DNA from: Verrucomicrobia bacterium SCGC AAA164-E04
Lineage (GTDB): Bacteria; Verrucomicrobiota; Verrucomicrobiia; Limisphaerales; AAA164-E04
Length of the DNA: 64,000 nt
Assembly (NCBI GenBank): GCA_000383715.1
Contig: KB911873.1
Span: 24,475-88,474 of the forward strand
Direction of reading: 5' to 3'
Numbering within the stretch: position 1 is the first letter of the stretch; each line of letters opens with the position of its first letter. A program made the translations under genes and the position numbers. Below the pieces are notes generated by a model that was not told the DNA's origin, ran no database searches, and saw only the letters and a list, made by a program, of their open reading frames with translations. This document shows, piece by piece, positions 44,575 through 52,912 of the stretch.

Positions 44575-45633
44575 ATGATGACTCGTCTATTCACTCTGTG
44601 GGGATTTTTGCTGTCCGTAACCAGTATTTGCGTTTTTGCGGCCGCTACACCGGATCATTCCGCGGTCAAGGCCTCACCTCGACAGGGAGATTGGATGAAG
44701 CGGCACGAGCAATTCAACCAGAAGGTGAAAGCCAACCCAGGAAACATCGATCTTATTTTTGTGGGTGATTCGATTACTCAAGGCTGGGAGGGGCGAGGTA
44801 AGAATGTGTGGGAAAAATATTACAGCCATCGTAAACCTTTGAATCTAGGTATCGGAGGCGACCGCACTCAGCATGTGCTCTGGCGTTTGGACAATGGAAA
44901 TATCGAAGGTATCCAACCAAAAGTGGCAGTCGTCATGATAGGTACCAACAATTCGGGGAATGACCGGAATTCAGCTGGTGAAATCGTCGATGGCATCAAA
45001 GCAATCGTGAGTAAGCTGAGAATGAAGCTTCCCGAAACCAAGGTCTTGCTACTGGCAGTTTTTCCTCGCGGAGAGATGTTCAATGATCAGCGGGGAAAAA
45101 TCCTGCAGGTCAACCAAGTGATTCGAAAGCTACATGATGGCGAGCATGTGCACTTTTTGGATATCGGGTATCGTTTCATCGATAAGGATGGCATGATCCC
45201 CAGGGCTATCATGCCTGATTTTCTGCATTTTTCCACGCCCGGCTATGGCGTCTGGGCGAAAGCAATTGAAAACAAGCTTTCATCGCTGCTGGGCGATTCA
45301 CCCGTCAATGTTCCCAATGCCAAGATCAACGGTGCGTGGACTTTTTCAATCGGAGGCCCCAATGGCCAGGTCGATAGCAGTATGAAATTGAAGAAAAACG
45401 GAGCAAGGGTTTACGGTAATATTGCGATGGGAGAGGATCGCGAATTTGAGCTGCTCAACGGAGGTATCTTTGCTGATCATATGGAATTCACAATTCGAAG
45501 AAATCGCCCTCAGGGAGGCGAGGCGATTTATCGATTTACCGGTAGCCTGGACGGGGAGCGTATTGAGGGAGAAATCACTGCAGAAATGGATGGTGGAAAA
45601 ATAACTCAGGAATGGTCGGCTACAAAAAATTGA
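44575..45633 (+). CDS. Secreted SGNH/GDSL hydrolase with C-terminal beta domain
   Basis: Protein of 352 residues with a signal peptide (LFTLWGFLLSVTSICVFAAA). The SGNH esterase core (residues about 35-245) has block I VGDSITQGW with Ser66, a glycine block LGIGGDRTQ, GTNNSGN with the Asn, and the catalytic DFLHFS. This resembles platelet-activating-factor acetylhydrolase-like and carbohydrate-esterase relatives. The last 95 residues (INGAWTFSIGGPNG to QEWSATKN) form a predicted beta-rich domain I do not recognise. It is likely envelope-located or secreted. A strong terminator follows. Confidence 0.88.
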   Translation: MMTRLFTLWGFLLSVTSICVFAAATPDHSAVKASPRQGDWMKRHEQFNQKVKANPGNIDLIFVGDSITQGWEGRGKNVWEKYYSHRKPLNLGIGGDRTQHVLWRLDNGNIEGIQPKVAVVMIGTNNSGNDRNSAGEIVDGIKAIVSKLRMKLPETKVLLLAVFPRGEMFNDQRGKILQVNQVIRKLHDGEHVHFLDIGYRFIDKDGMIPRAIMPDFLHFSTPGYGVWAKAIENKLSSLLGDSPVNVPNAKINGAWTFSIGGPNGQVDSSMKLKKNGARVYGNIAMGEDREFELLNGGIFADHMEFTIRRNRPQGGEAIYRFTGSLDGERIEGEITAEMDGGKITQEWSATKN

Positions 45634-45657
45634 TTCCCGGATATTCAAATTCGAATG

Positions 45658-45686
45658 AGCGTCAGCTGTGCTGGCGCTTTTTTTTT
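45658..45686 (+). terminator. Rho-independent terminator after the SGNH hydrolase gene
   Basis: AGCGTCAGC and GCTGGCGCT pair over 9 bp (one G-U) around a TGT loop, followed directly by nine T residues. It lies 25 bases after the stop codon and is the clearest plus-strand terminator in the window. Confidence 0.92.
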
Positions 45687-45838
45687 GTGAAAACCATGAG
45701 TTTGCAAACAATGCTTTATGTCGGAAACAAATGCTCAGAACAGCCAGCCTTTTCATCGCACAATAATGCACTCCAGGTTTGCCATGACAGGCAGATGTTT
45801 GGCATGATCCTCATCATAATTAAACCCAGATAAATACT

Positions 45839-46573
45839 ATGGCAGGTCATAATAAGTGGTCAAAGGTTAAGCACATCAAAGGTCCGGCAGATGCGAAACG
45901 CGCCAAGATTTTCTCCAAACTTTCGCGAGAAATTTTTGTCGCTGTCAAAGAGGGAGCGAGTGACGACCCTGATCTCAACCCCCGCCTGCGCATGGTTCTC
46001 CTTAAAGCCAGACAAGCCAACATGCCTTTGGATAATGTCCAAAGAGCCATTCAGAAAGCCACAGGAGAGGGAAGTGGTGCCAGCTACCAGGATCTGACAT
46101 ACGAGATATATGGACCCCATGGCGTCGCTATAATGGCTGAGATTTCATCGGATAACAAAAACAGAACAGCTGCCGAAATCCGTCATATTCTCGGCAAAAA
46201 TGGAGGAACCATCGCATCTGCAGGTGCCGTGACACGTCTCTTCCACCGAAAGGGTCAAATCATGATCGCCCGTGATTCGGCGGATGAAGAGAAAGTCATG
46301 GAAATTGCACTCGAAGCCGGAGCGGAGGATTTCAACTCCGAACTGGAGGGATATGAAATCATCACCGAACCCAATGCCTTTGAAGGTATCCTGAAGCAAA
46401 TTGACGATGCCAATATCCCAACGGAAACTGCAGGAATCACCTTTCTACCGGAGCTACTGTCACCCGTACCTGCCAATGCTGTGGAATCCATCCAAAAACT
46501 CATGGATACGCTTGAGGATCATGATGATGTTAAAGATGTTTACAGCAATGCCGAATTTGCGAATGGAGACTGA
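45839..46573 (+). CDS. yebC: YebC/PmpR-family protein
   Basis: Protein of 244 residues with the family opening MAGHNKWSKVKHIKGPADAKRAKIFSK and later blocks (NMPLDNVQRAIQKATGEG, YEIYGPHGVAIMAEISSDNKNRTA, NGGTIASAGAVTRLF). Members were named as transcriptional regulators; more recent work links several to translation of proline-rich stretches. It stands alone after a terminator and upstream of the hpnN-like gene. Confidence 0.95.
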   Translation: MAGHNKWSKVKHIKGPADAKRAKIFSKLSREIFVAVKEGASDDPDLNPRLRMVLLKARQANMPLDNVQRAIQKATGEGSGASYQDLTYEIYGPHGVAIMAEISSDNKNRTAAEIRHILGKNGGTIASAGAVTRLFHRKGQIMIARDSADEEKVMEIALEAGAEDFNSELEGYEIITEPNAFEGILKQIDDANIPTETAGITFLPELLSPVPANAVESIQKLMDTLEDHDDVKDVYSNAEFANGD

Positions 46574-46660
46574 AAAAAGTTCATGAAGAGTCAGCAGAAA
46601 TGCTGACCATCAATCAAATCACTCCTGATTTGCAATACTTACTCGAGCAATGTTGACCTT

Positions 46661-49432
46661 ATGAAGCATGTATGGGTGAAACGATGGCTCGGACGCTTGG
46701 CAGATTGGATCTACGAGCATCCCGATGGGTTTATTTACCCACAGATTTTGATATTCGGCCTCTGCGTTTTTTACACAGTCACTCAGCTTGAGTTTAACAC
46801 CCATCGAAGTGATCTCGTAGGCGCCGAAAAACGTTATCACCGTAATTTCCTTGATTATAAAAACACATTTCAGAATCAAGATGATCTGGTAACGATTGTC
46901 GAAAGTGAAGACATCGAAAAAAACAGAGAGTTTATCGAACGCCTTGGTATCCGCCTGAACCAGGAGCCCGATCTTTTCAGAGATGTCTTCTTCAAGGGTG
47001 ACTTCAAAACACTCGGTCATAAATCATTGCAATTAATAAAGCGGATCGAGGATCTCAGAGCCCTGGATGAGAAACTCAAATCAGCACTCCCATTACTCAA
47101 GCAATTTACTCCAGCAACCAACCTGACGGAACTGGTGCGGACGATTAACCGACAATTCCGACAAACCGCAAAACAAACATCACCGGAGAAAGCAGTTGAG
47201 GAAACACGCCCACTGACAAACTCACTTTCCTTGCTGACTTCATTATTGCGTCAAGCTAGTCATAGCTTGCACCAGTCAGCACCCTTGATCCCACCAACTG
47301 TAGGCGGACTCCTGTCAACATCCCCAGCAAAAGCCGCCAACGAATACGTTCAATTTGATGAAGGCAGGCTTTTCCTGATCACCGCGCAACCCGTTTCAGA
47401 CAAACTTGAAAAAACAGCAGTGCTCCGACTGCGGGCTTTGGTCAAGGAGACCCAGGTGATTGTCCCCGGAGTGAATGTCGGAATCACAGGCAAATCAGTG
47501 CTTGAACTGGATGAGATGCAGCAATCCCGCAAAGACACCACCAAAGCCACGCTCATTTCCTTATTGTTGGTCGTGTTGATTTTTATCTTCGGCTACCAAG
47601 AAACAGGCCGCCCAGTCAAAGCCACTTTGTGCCTTTTGATTTCTCTGGGCTACACCATGGGATTCACCACGCTCGTTGTGGGACACCTTAACATCCTGAC
47701 AATTGCCTTTGTCCCCATGCTGATTGGTCTTGCCATTGATTTCGGAGTCCACTTGATTACGAGATATGAGGAAGAGCTCGGTTATGGTAACACTCGCCAG
47801 CTTAGCCTGAGGAATGCACTTACCTTGACGGGTGTTGGCATATTTACCGGATGCTTCACCACGGCTGGGGCATTCATTTCCATGGGGATCACTGAGTTCA
47901 AAGGCATTCAAGAAATGGGCATCATCACGGGTGGAGGAATGATCCTCTCATTGATTCCCATGATGACCATGCTGCCTGCCATGCTGCTCAAGGGGAAACA
48001 CACCCCCCGGAATCTCGCAATGGAAGAAGTCAAGGATGGCAAGCGAGCGCGCTTGGAAAGCTTCTGGCTCGCACGCCCGAAGGCCGTGATCGGGTTAGCT
48101 CTTGGGTTATCCATCGCGGCAGCGAGCCAGATTCCAAAAGTTTACTTTGATTATAATCTGCTCAATCTTCAGTCGCACGGCCTGGAGTCAGTCAATTATG
48201 AACACAAACTGATTCACTCAGGGGAAAAGTCGATTTTATTTGGTGCTGTTATTGCCAATTCTTTGAGGGAGGCATGGGCAATCGAAACTCAGGTAGGTCA
48301 ATTACCATCTGTCGCAAGTGCGGATTCGGTGGCAAGCTATATGACGTCCAACGACCAGAAAAAGTTGGCTTTAATCGAATCCATTCGCTCGACCGCTAAT
48401 TCCATTCAGCTCCCAGCTCCAAACGAAGAATTCCTGGACATCGGCACCTTTCACCAATCACTTACCTTCCTTGCCAGTTACGCAAAGTTGGCCATTCAGT
48501 CCATTGAATCCAATGGGAGGGGGCAGTCCTTTTCTCCAGAATTGAACTCACTGCTTCGAGCAATTCAGCAGCTACAAAAAGAGATTCAGGCGATGGAGGA
48601 TACATTCGTCCAGTCACGACTTACACAATTTCAACGAGGCCTCTTCGACGAGCTGAAGGGAATGGTCGGCAGTATCGCCAATCAAGACACACGGGCCGCA
48701 ATCCAACTCTCTGAATTACCTGATATATTGAAAAACAGATTCATTGGGTCAGACGGCAGATTTCTTGTTCAAGTGTATCCAAAAAGCAATATCTGGGAAC
48801 GAGCGCATCAGAAAGTGTTTCTCAAGGACCTTCGAACGCTGGATCCCGAAGACGGCAATAGTCCAGTCATTACTGGGACTCCGGTTCAACTTTACGAATA
48901 TACCGAGCTGCTCAAATTGAGCTACCAGGAAGCTGCTGTGTATGCACTTACCAGCATCATCGTAATGGTCTGGATTCATTTCCGGTCTTTATCTGCCGTC
49001 CTATTGACTATGTTGCCTGTGTTTATCGGTACGTTTTGGCTTCTAGGATTGATGGGCTCATTGGGAATTCCATTTAATCCCGCCAATATCATGACCCTAC
49101 CACTCGTCCTGGGCATTGGTGTCACCAATGGTATTCATATATTGAATCGATACCACGAAGACGCTCGTCCAAGTATCTTTGCCAAAAGCACAGGAAAGGC
49201 AGTCCTGGTATCAGGACTGACAACCATAGCCGGATTTGGGAGCTTGATGCTGGCACAGCATCAAGGGATCGCAAGTCTGGGATATCTGATGTCCATCGGG
49301 GTGGCTACTTGCATGCTGGCTGGTCTAGGAGTTCTACCCTGCTTGCTGAAAATTATGAAACCCAAATTATACAAAAAAACCCAGCAACAGCATGGCAATA
49401 CTGTCGCTGGGCAGCGAGGAACCGAGGCTTAA
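46661..49432 (+). CDS. RND/MMPL-family exporter, HpnN-like
   Basis: Protein of 923 residues with two sets of membrane helices: one near the N-terminus, then clusters near 300-450 and 740-900 with large periplasmic loops between. MLIGLAIDFGVHLITRYEEE and PLVLGIGVTNGIHILNRYHEDARP are the paired helix motifs of the family. The layout matches HpnN-type transporters that move hopanoids or other lipids to the outer membrane. No hopanoid genes are adjacent, so the substrate is unproven. The 3' end of the gene contains a minus-strand terminator structure. Confidence 0.87.
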   Translation: MKHVWVKRWLGRLADWIYEHPDGFIYPQILIFGLCVFYTVTQLEFNTHRSDLVGAEKRYHRNFLDYKNTFQNQDDLVTIVESEDIEKNREFIERLGIRLNQEPDLFRDVFFKGDFKTLGHKSLQLIKRIEDLRALDEKLKSALPLLKQFTPATNLTELVRTINRQFRQTAKQTSPEKAVEETRPLTNSLSLLTSLLRQASHSLHQSAPLIPPTVGGLLSTSPAKAANEYVQFDEGRLFLITAQPVSDKLEKTAVLRLRALVKETQVIVPGVNVGITGKSVLELDEMQQSRKDTTKATLISLLLVVLIFIFGYQETGRPVKATLCLLISLGYTMGFTTLVVGHLNILTIAFVPMLIGLAIDFGVHLITRYEEELGYGNTRQLSLRNALTLTGVGIFTGCFTTAGAFISMGITEFKGIQEMGIITGGGMILSLIPMMTMLPAMLLKGKHTPRNLAMEEVKDGKRARLESFWLARPKAVIGLALGLSIAAASQIPKVYFDYNLLNLQSHGLESVNYEHKLIHSGEKSILFGAVIANSLREAWAIETQVGQLPSVASADSVASYMTSNDQKKLALIESIRSTANSIQLPAPNEEFLDIGTFHQSLTFLASYAKLAIQSIESNGRGQSFSPELNSLLRAIQQLQKEIQAMEDTFVQSRLTQFQRGLFDELKGMVGSIANQDTRAAIQLSELPDILKNRFIGSDGRFLVQVYPKSNIWERAHQKVFLKDLRTLDPEDGNSPVITGTPVQLYEYTELLKLSYQEAAVYALTSIIVMVWIHFRSLSAVLLTMLPVFIGTFWLLGLMGSLGIPFNPANIMTLPLVLGIGVTNGIHILNRYHEDARPSIFAKSTGKAVLVSGLTTIAGFGSLMLAQHQGIASLGYLMSIGVATCMLAGLGVLPCLLKIMKPKLYKKTQQQHGNTVAGQRGTEA
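49373..49411 (-). terminator. Minus-strand intrinsic terminator inside the hpnN-like 3' end
   Basis: On the minus strand CCCAGCGACAG pairs with CTGTTGCTGGG (11 bp including one G-U) around a ten-base loop and is followed directly by seven T residues (49379-49373). On the plus strand the wobble position becomes an A-C mismatch and no T run follows, so the functional strand is minus. No annotated minus-strand gene lies upstream of it. Confidence 0.7.
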
Positions 49433-49438
49433 TGCCTC
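49424..49438 (+). repeat. GAGGC/GCCTC hairpin spanning the hpnN-like stop codon
   Basis: A 5-bp perfect stem with a TTAAT loop that contains the stop codon. It may act with the neighbouring hairpin as a weak plus-strand 3' end; only ATTTAAG follows, not a T run. Confidence 0.35.
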
Positions 49439-49636
49439 ATTTAAGACAATTCCAATGAACACTTGATTCGCATTAAAGTCAATGATTAATCCCTTTCGAC
49501 GGCATTAACCAACTTAAATAATGGCTTTAACGTTACATTTTTGTTTTTTTTAAAAATATCCCGAACAGCTTTTGAGACCAATGCCTGAATTGATCGCGCT
49601 CTGAGGACAGGTTTGGAAAAGCTTGGGAGCATTTTT

Positions 49637-49654
49637 TTACACTGAATCGTGTAA
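49637..49654. promoter_or_regulatory. TTACAC-N6-GTGTAA dyad upstream of fur
   Basis: Two perfect 6-bp arms separated by TGAATC, 39 bases before the -35 box of the fur promoter. It could be an operator, but the arm sequence does not match a standard Fur box, and I cannot name the regulator. Confidence 0.4.
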
Positions 49655-49692
49655 GTTACAGATTACCAACGAATACAGATCCGATTCACCGA

Positions 49693-49720
49693 TTGACGCC
49701 GGGGTGAGACAGATTATAGT
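49693..49720 (+). promoter_or_regulatory. Sigma70-like promoter of fur
   Basis: TTGACG (49693-49698), a 16-base spacer and TATAGT (49715-49720). The predicted start of transcription, near 49727, is only about two bases before the GTG start codon, so the mRNA would be essentially leaderless. Confidence 0.6.
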
Positions 49721-49728
49721 ATTCCCAA

Positions 49729-50208
49729 GTGACGTCAAAAATAGGTAAACAAGCAAAAGAGAGGTTCCTTGCATTCATTGAAGGCAAGGGTATGCGACTG
49801 ACCTCTCAACGCATGACCATCATTGACGTCGTTTTCAGCACGGAGGAACATTTCACAGCGGACCAACTGCTGGAATGGTCCAAGGCCAAAGATTCCTCCA
49901 TTTCAAGAGCAACTGTTTACCGAACCCTCCCACTGCTAACTGAAAGCGATCTGGTGCACGAGATGGACTTTGGCAAGGATTACAAATACTACGATCCCAA
50001 TTACGCTGAACACCCAAATCACCATCACATCATATGTGAAGATTGTGATCGTATCGTCGAATTCGAGAGTAAGAAGATCGAAAAGATCGAAGATGAAATC
50101 ACCCAGAAACTTGGCTTTGAGCTAAGGTCTCAAAATTTACGCATCACGGCCAATTGCGAATCATTTAAAAAGCACGGCAGTTGCAAGCAGAAGAGCTCCC
50201 TCAAGTAA
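49729..50208 (+). CDS. fur: Ferric uptake regulator family protein
   Basis: Fur-family metal-responsive repressor, 159 residues from the GTG at 49729. A winged-helix N-terminal half (RATVYRTLPLLTESDLVHEM) is followed by the metal sites: HPNHHHIICEDCDRIVEFES with a histidine cluster and CxxC. C-terminal cysteines are in TANCESFKKHGSCKQ. It fits canonical Fur better than the cysteine-rich relative at 18967, so iron homeostasis is the likely role. It has its own promoter and no Shine-Dalgarno sequence. Confidence 0.9.
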   Translation: MTSKIGKQAKERFLAFIEGKGMRLTSQRMTIIDVVFSTEEHFTADQLLEWSKAKDSSISRATVYRTLPLLTESDLVHEMDFGKDYKYYDPNYAEHPNHHHIICEDCDRIVEFESKKIEKIEDEITQKLGFELRSQNLRITANCESFKKHGSCKQKSSLK

Positions 50209-50388
50209 GCGATCCTCTTGTTGAGGAGCGCATGTTTGCTTGCCTTGTCATTGCTGTAAGGAACCGCTGCCTGCGTCCTTTAAATATTTATGCGAGCCAG
50301 TTAGCCTGGGCAAACGGACCCAAGTTCCTTTTTAACGGATTAATTTTTTTGATATATGGTCCTGTATGGCGTTAAATATCGCTAACAA

Positions 50389-50616
50389 ATGCAAAAGTTA
50401 TCCCAGGAAGAGGTAAATGCCGTCGCAACAATCAAGGAAGCGTGCCATCGTATCGCTCATGAAATGATGACGCTGCAGCCCGCCATAGGCAAACTTTCTG
50501 ATGAGGGCGTGCGATCAGGGCTGTATGAAACCGTTTATCAACTCACCGCGCAGGTTGAATCAGTCAAAAAGCAGGTCATCCGCTATGAAAAAGGAGATGC
50601 AGCAAAGATCCTTTGA
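50389..50616 (+). CDS. Small helical hypothetical protein
   Basis: Protein of 75 residues from the ATG at 50389, almost entirely predicted helix (KEACHRIAHEMMTLQPAIGK, then a heptad-like VYQLTAQVESVKKQVIRYEK). It has one cysteine and no signal or membrane segment. It could be a small coiled-coil regulator or subunit; no family is recognised. It lies between fur and the first CorC-type gene on the same strand. Confidence 0.6.
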   Translation: MQKLSQEEVNAVATIKEACHRIAHEMMTLQPAIGKLSDEGVRSGLYETVYQLTAQVESVKKQVIRYEKGDAAKIL

Positions 50617-50661
50617 CCAAACCGGGTATGCGTCCCAAAATATGAATTATTCTGTTCTCAC

Positions 50662-51924
50662 GTGCTGACTCCTGGTATTGCAATTCTATTGATCACTGTT
50701 TTTTCTGTGATGAGCTTTTTATTCGCTCTGGCGGAATCCTCCTTGTTTTCACTTGGCAAGTGGGAGATGCAGCAAATGAAAGAGGATTCTCCGACAGAGG
50801 CTGACTGGATCACTCGCATACTCGAAAAACCTCAAGAACTGCTGGCCACGATTGTTTTTGGAAACATGTTCTTCAACTCAGCAATCTGGGCAACAGGACT
50901 ATGGCTGGTATTTAAGGGAATCTGGACTCCTTCAGCCACACTACCACTGCTGGCAACACTCATCCTGTTGGGCTGCGAAGTCGTCCCCAAAGCCCTGGCT
51001 GTTCGCCTGCCTGAAAAATGGGCTATTCGTGTGGTCCGGCCTTTGACCACCCTACAGTTGGTCACGCATCCTCTCCATCGACTGGCAAATAATCTGGATG
51101 CCACTCTCATTCGTAGACTAACCCCTAAATCACTTCGTTCAGCAAACACACCAACAACGGATTCTGACTACGAAGAGTTACTTGAAATGGGTTATCAACA
51201 GGGAACTCTGGATCAGGATGAAAAAGAAATCATTCTGGAGATTATCGAGCTCGACCAAAAAAGTGCTACCGATGTCATGACGCCGCGCAGTCAGGTAGCC
51301 TGCCTCCCATTTGACATACCAATCGAGACGATGGTGATTGAAGCCCGCAAGAACCGTCACCGTCGCCTTCCACTTTATAACGAGACACCTGATCAAATCA
51401 TTGGAATTCTCGACACACGATCCTTGCTCATGCATCCAAAGGGTGATCTTTTTGAATTCACAGAGTTGCCTTCTTTGGTGCCTGAATCCATGAATCTACT
51501 CGAACTTTTCAAGAGTTTACAGAGACAACATCGCGGCATGGCAGTGATTGTCGATGAGTTTGGGGGGATCGCAGGAGTGGTGACGATGGAAGATATTCTG
51601 GAAGAAATCCTCGGGCAGATTCGCAACGAGGATGAGCCCGCGGCATTCGAGATTGAAACCCTTGCGCCTGGAAAATGGAGGATCAACGGCTTGATGGAAA
51701 TTGAAGATTTCCTCACCTATTACCCACAACTAGGCAACATTGCCGAGGTGGATACCATGGGCGGCTTGTTTACCATGCAACTTGGTTACGTACCTGAATC
51801 TGAAGAATCCATTCAATTCAGAGGCCTGACCATGACTGCCAAAGTGGTAGGTGAACGAAGAGTGAAAGAACTCATCGTTCAAAAAACATTATCAGGGGTA
51901 TCCAGGGAAGGAGGCAAACAATGA
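50662..51924 (+). CDS. CNNM/CorC-type membrane protein 1 (DUF21-CBS-CorC)
   Basis: Member of the hemolysin-C/CorC/CNNM family, linked to magnesium or cobalt homeostasis. The GTG at 50662 gives 420 residues. A DUF21 domain with three or four helices (residues 1-150) is followed by a CBS pair (VMTPRSQVACLPFDIPIE to VVTMEDILEEILGQIRNED). The C-terminal CorC/HlyC domain is at about 335-415. Its TGA overlaps the ATG of the next paralogue, so translation is coupled. Confidence 0.9.
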   Translation: MLTPGIAILLITVFSVMSFLFALAESSLFSLGKWEMQQMKEDSPTEADWITRILEKPQELLATIVFGNMFFNSAIWATGLWLVFKGIWTPSATLPLLATLILLGCEVVPKALAVRLPEKWAIRVVRPLTTLQLVTHPLHRLANNLDATLIRRLTPKSLRSANTPTTDSDYEELLEMGYQQGTLDQDEKEIILEIIELDQKSATDVMTPRSQVACLPFDIPIETMVIEARKNRHRRLPLYNETPDQIIGILDTRSLLMHPKGDLFEFTELPSLVPESMNLLELFKSLQRQHRGMAVIVDEFGGIAGVVTMEDILEEILGQIRNEDEPAAFEIETLAPGKWRINGLMEIEDFLTYYPQLGNIAEVDTMGGLFTMQLGYVPESEESIQFRGLTMTAKVVGERRVKELIVQKTLSGVSREGGKQ

Positions 51925-52907
51925 TTACAATCGCACTGCTGTTTGCATTCATCGCAGGCCTCGCATTATCGTTCCTTTTTTCAGGGATGGAATCAGGCAT
52001 GCATTCCATGAACAAACTCCGGATCAGGCGTCAGGCCAAACAAGGAGATAAACATGCAAAAGCGCTGCTCCGTTACATGGAAGAAGCCGAACATTTCCTA
52101 TGGACCATTCTTGTGGGAAACACGCTGGCAAATTTTTTGATCGTAGCACCACTGCTGATCGCTTTACGAAAGATGCTTTCAGGCCACCCATGGATATCCG
52201 CACTGTCGCTGATCATAATGCTACTCATTATTTACACCTTTTGTGACCTTTTACCGAAAATGATCTACCGGAGATACCCGAATCGACTCACCGTTGTTTC
52301 AGTGCGTCCTTACCGAGTCTTTCACTGGATGCTGGCTCCGATTGTCTTTCTCATCTCGGGCATCGCAGATCTGCTGCTGAAAATCGGTGGTGGAGAAATG
52401 CTGACCGGGGAAATGTTTTCTAATCGTGAAGAAATGCGACGTGTCATGCGCTCCTCAGGACAGAATCTAACATCCGAGGAACGCTCGATGATTGACCGAG
52501 TCATGGACCTGCAACATCGCACCGTTTCAAGTGTGATGTTGCCACTCCAGAAAGTAGTTTCCATCGGTGCAGACGCCACGATTGAAGAAGCCATTGCTCT
52601 CTCGAGGAAAACATCCATTCTGCGCATGCCCGTTTTTGAGAAACAGTCTGGAAAGAGAGTTTTTCTGGGGGTGCTTAACCTCAAGCACCTTCTCTATGAC
52701 TGGGAAGACAAACGTCATGAACTCGCCAGGAAACACGTCACGGGCGTGATGCATCTGCGAGCACAAATGAGTGTCGATGACGCACTTCACCAGATGCAGG
52801 AAGCCGGCCAGAGAGTTGGATTGGTCTTGAATGCAAAGCAGAAAGAAGTCGGCTGGATCAATATCAGGGATATTCTTAAAACCGTCTTCGGTGATGTCAA
52901 CATCTGA
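51921..52907 (+). CDS. CNNM/CorC-type membrane protein 2, without CorC domain
   Basis: Second of three tandem paralogues, 328 residues. DUF21 helices (residues 1-150) and a CBS pair (RTVSSVMLPLQKVVSIGADA to KEVGWINIRDILKTVFGD) are present, but the protein stops after the second CBS domain, lacking the CorC/HlyC domain of its neighbours. A strong GGAAGGAGG ribosome site precedes the ATG, which overlaps the upstream stop. It may act as a partner subunit of one of the full-length paralogues. Confidence 0.88.
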   Translation: MITIALLFAFIAGLALSFLFSGMESGMHSMNKLRIRRQAKQGDKHAKALLRYMEEAEHFLWTILVGNTLANFLIVAPLLIALRKMLSGHPWISALSLIIMLLIIYTFCDLLPKMIYRRYPNRLTVVSVRPYRVFHWMLAPIVFLISGIADLLLKIGGGEMLTGEMFSNREEMRRVMRSSGQNLTSEERSMIDRVMDLQHRTVSSVMLPLQKVVSIGADATIEEAIALSRKTSILRMPVFEKQSGKRVFLGVLNLKHLLYDWEDKRHELARKHVTGVMHLRAQMSVDDALHQMQEAGQRVGLVLNAKQKEVGWINIRDILKTVFGDVNI

Positions 52908-52912
52908 TCGCC

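Noticed and set aside
50181..50375. 64-codon frame overlapping the end of fur
   Set aside because: It starts inside fur and has no family features; the segment after fur looks non-coding.
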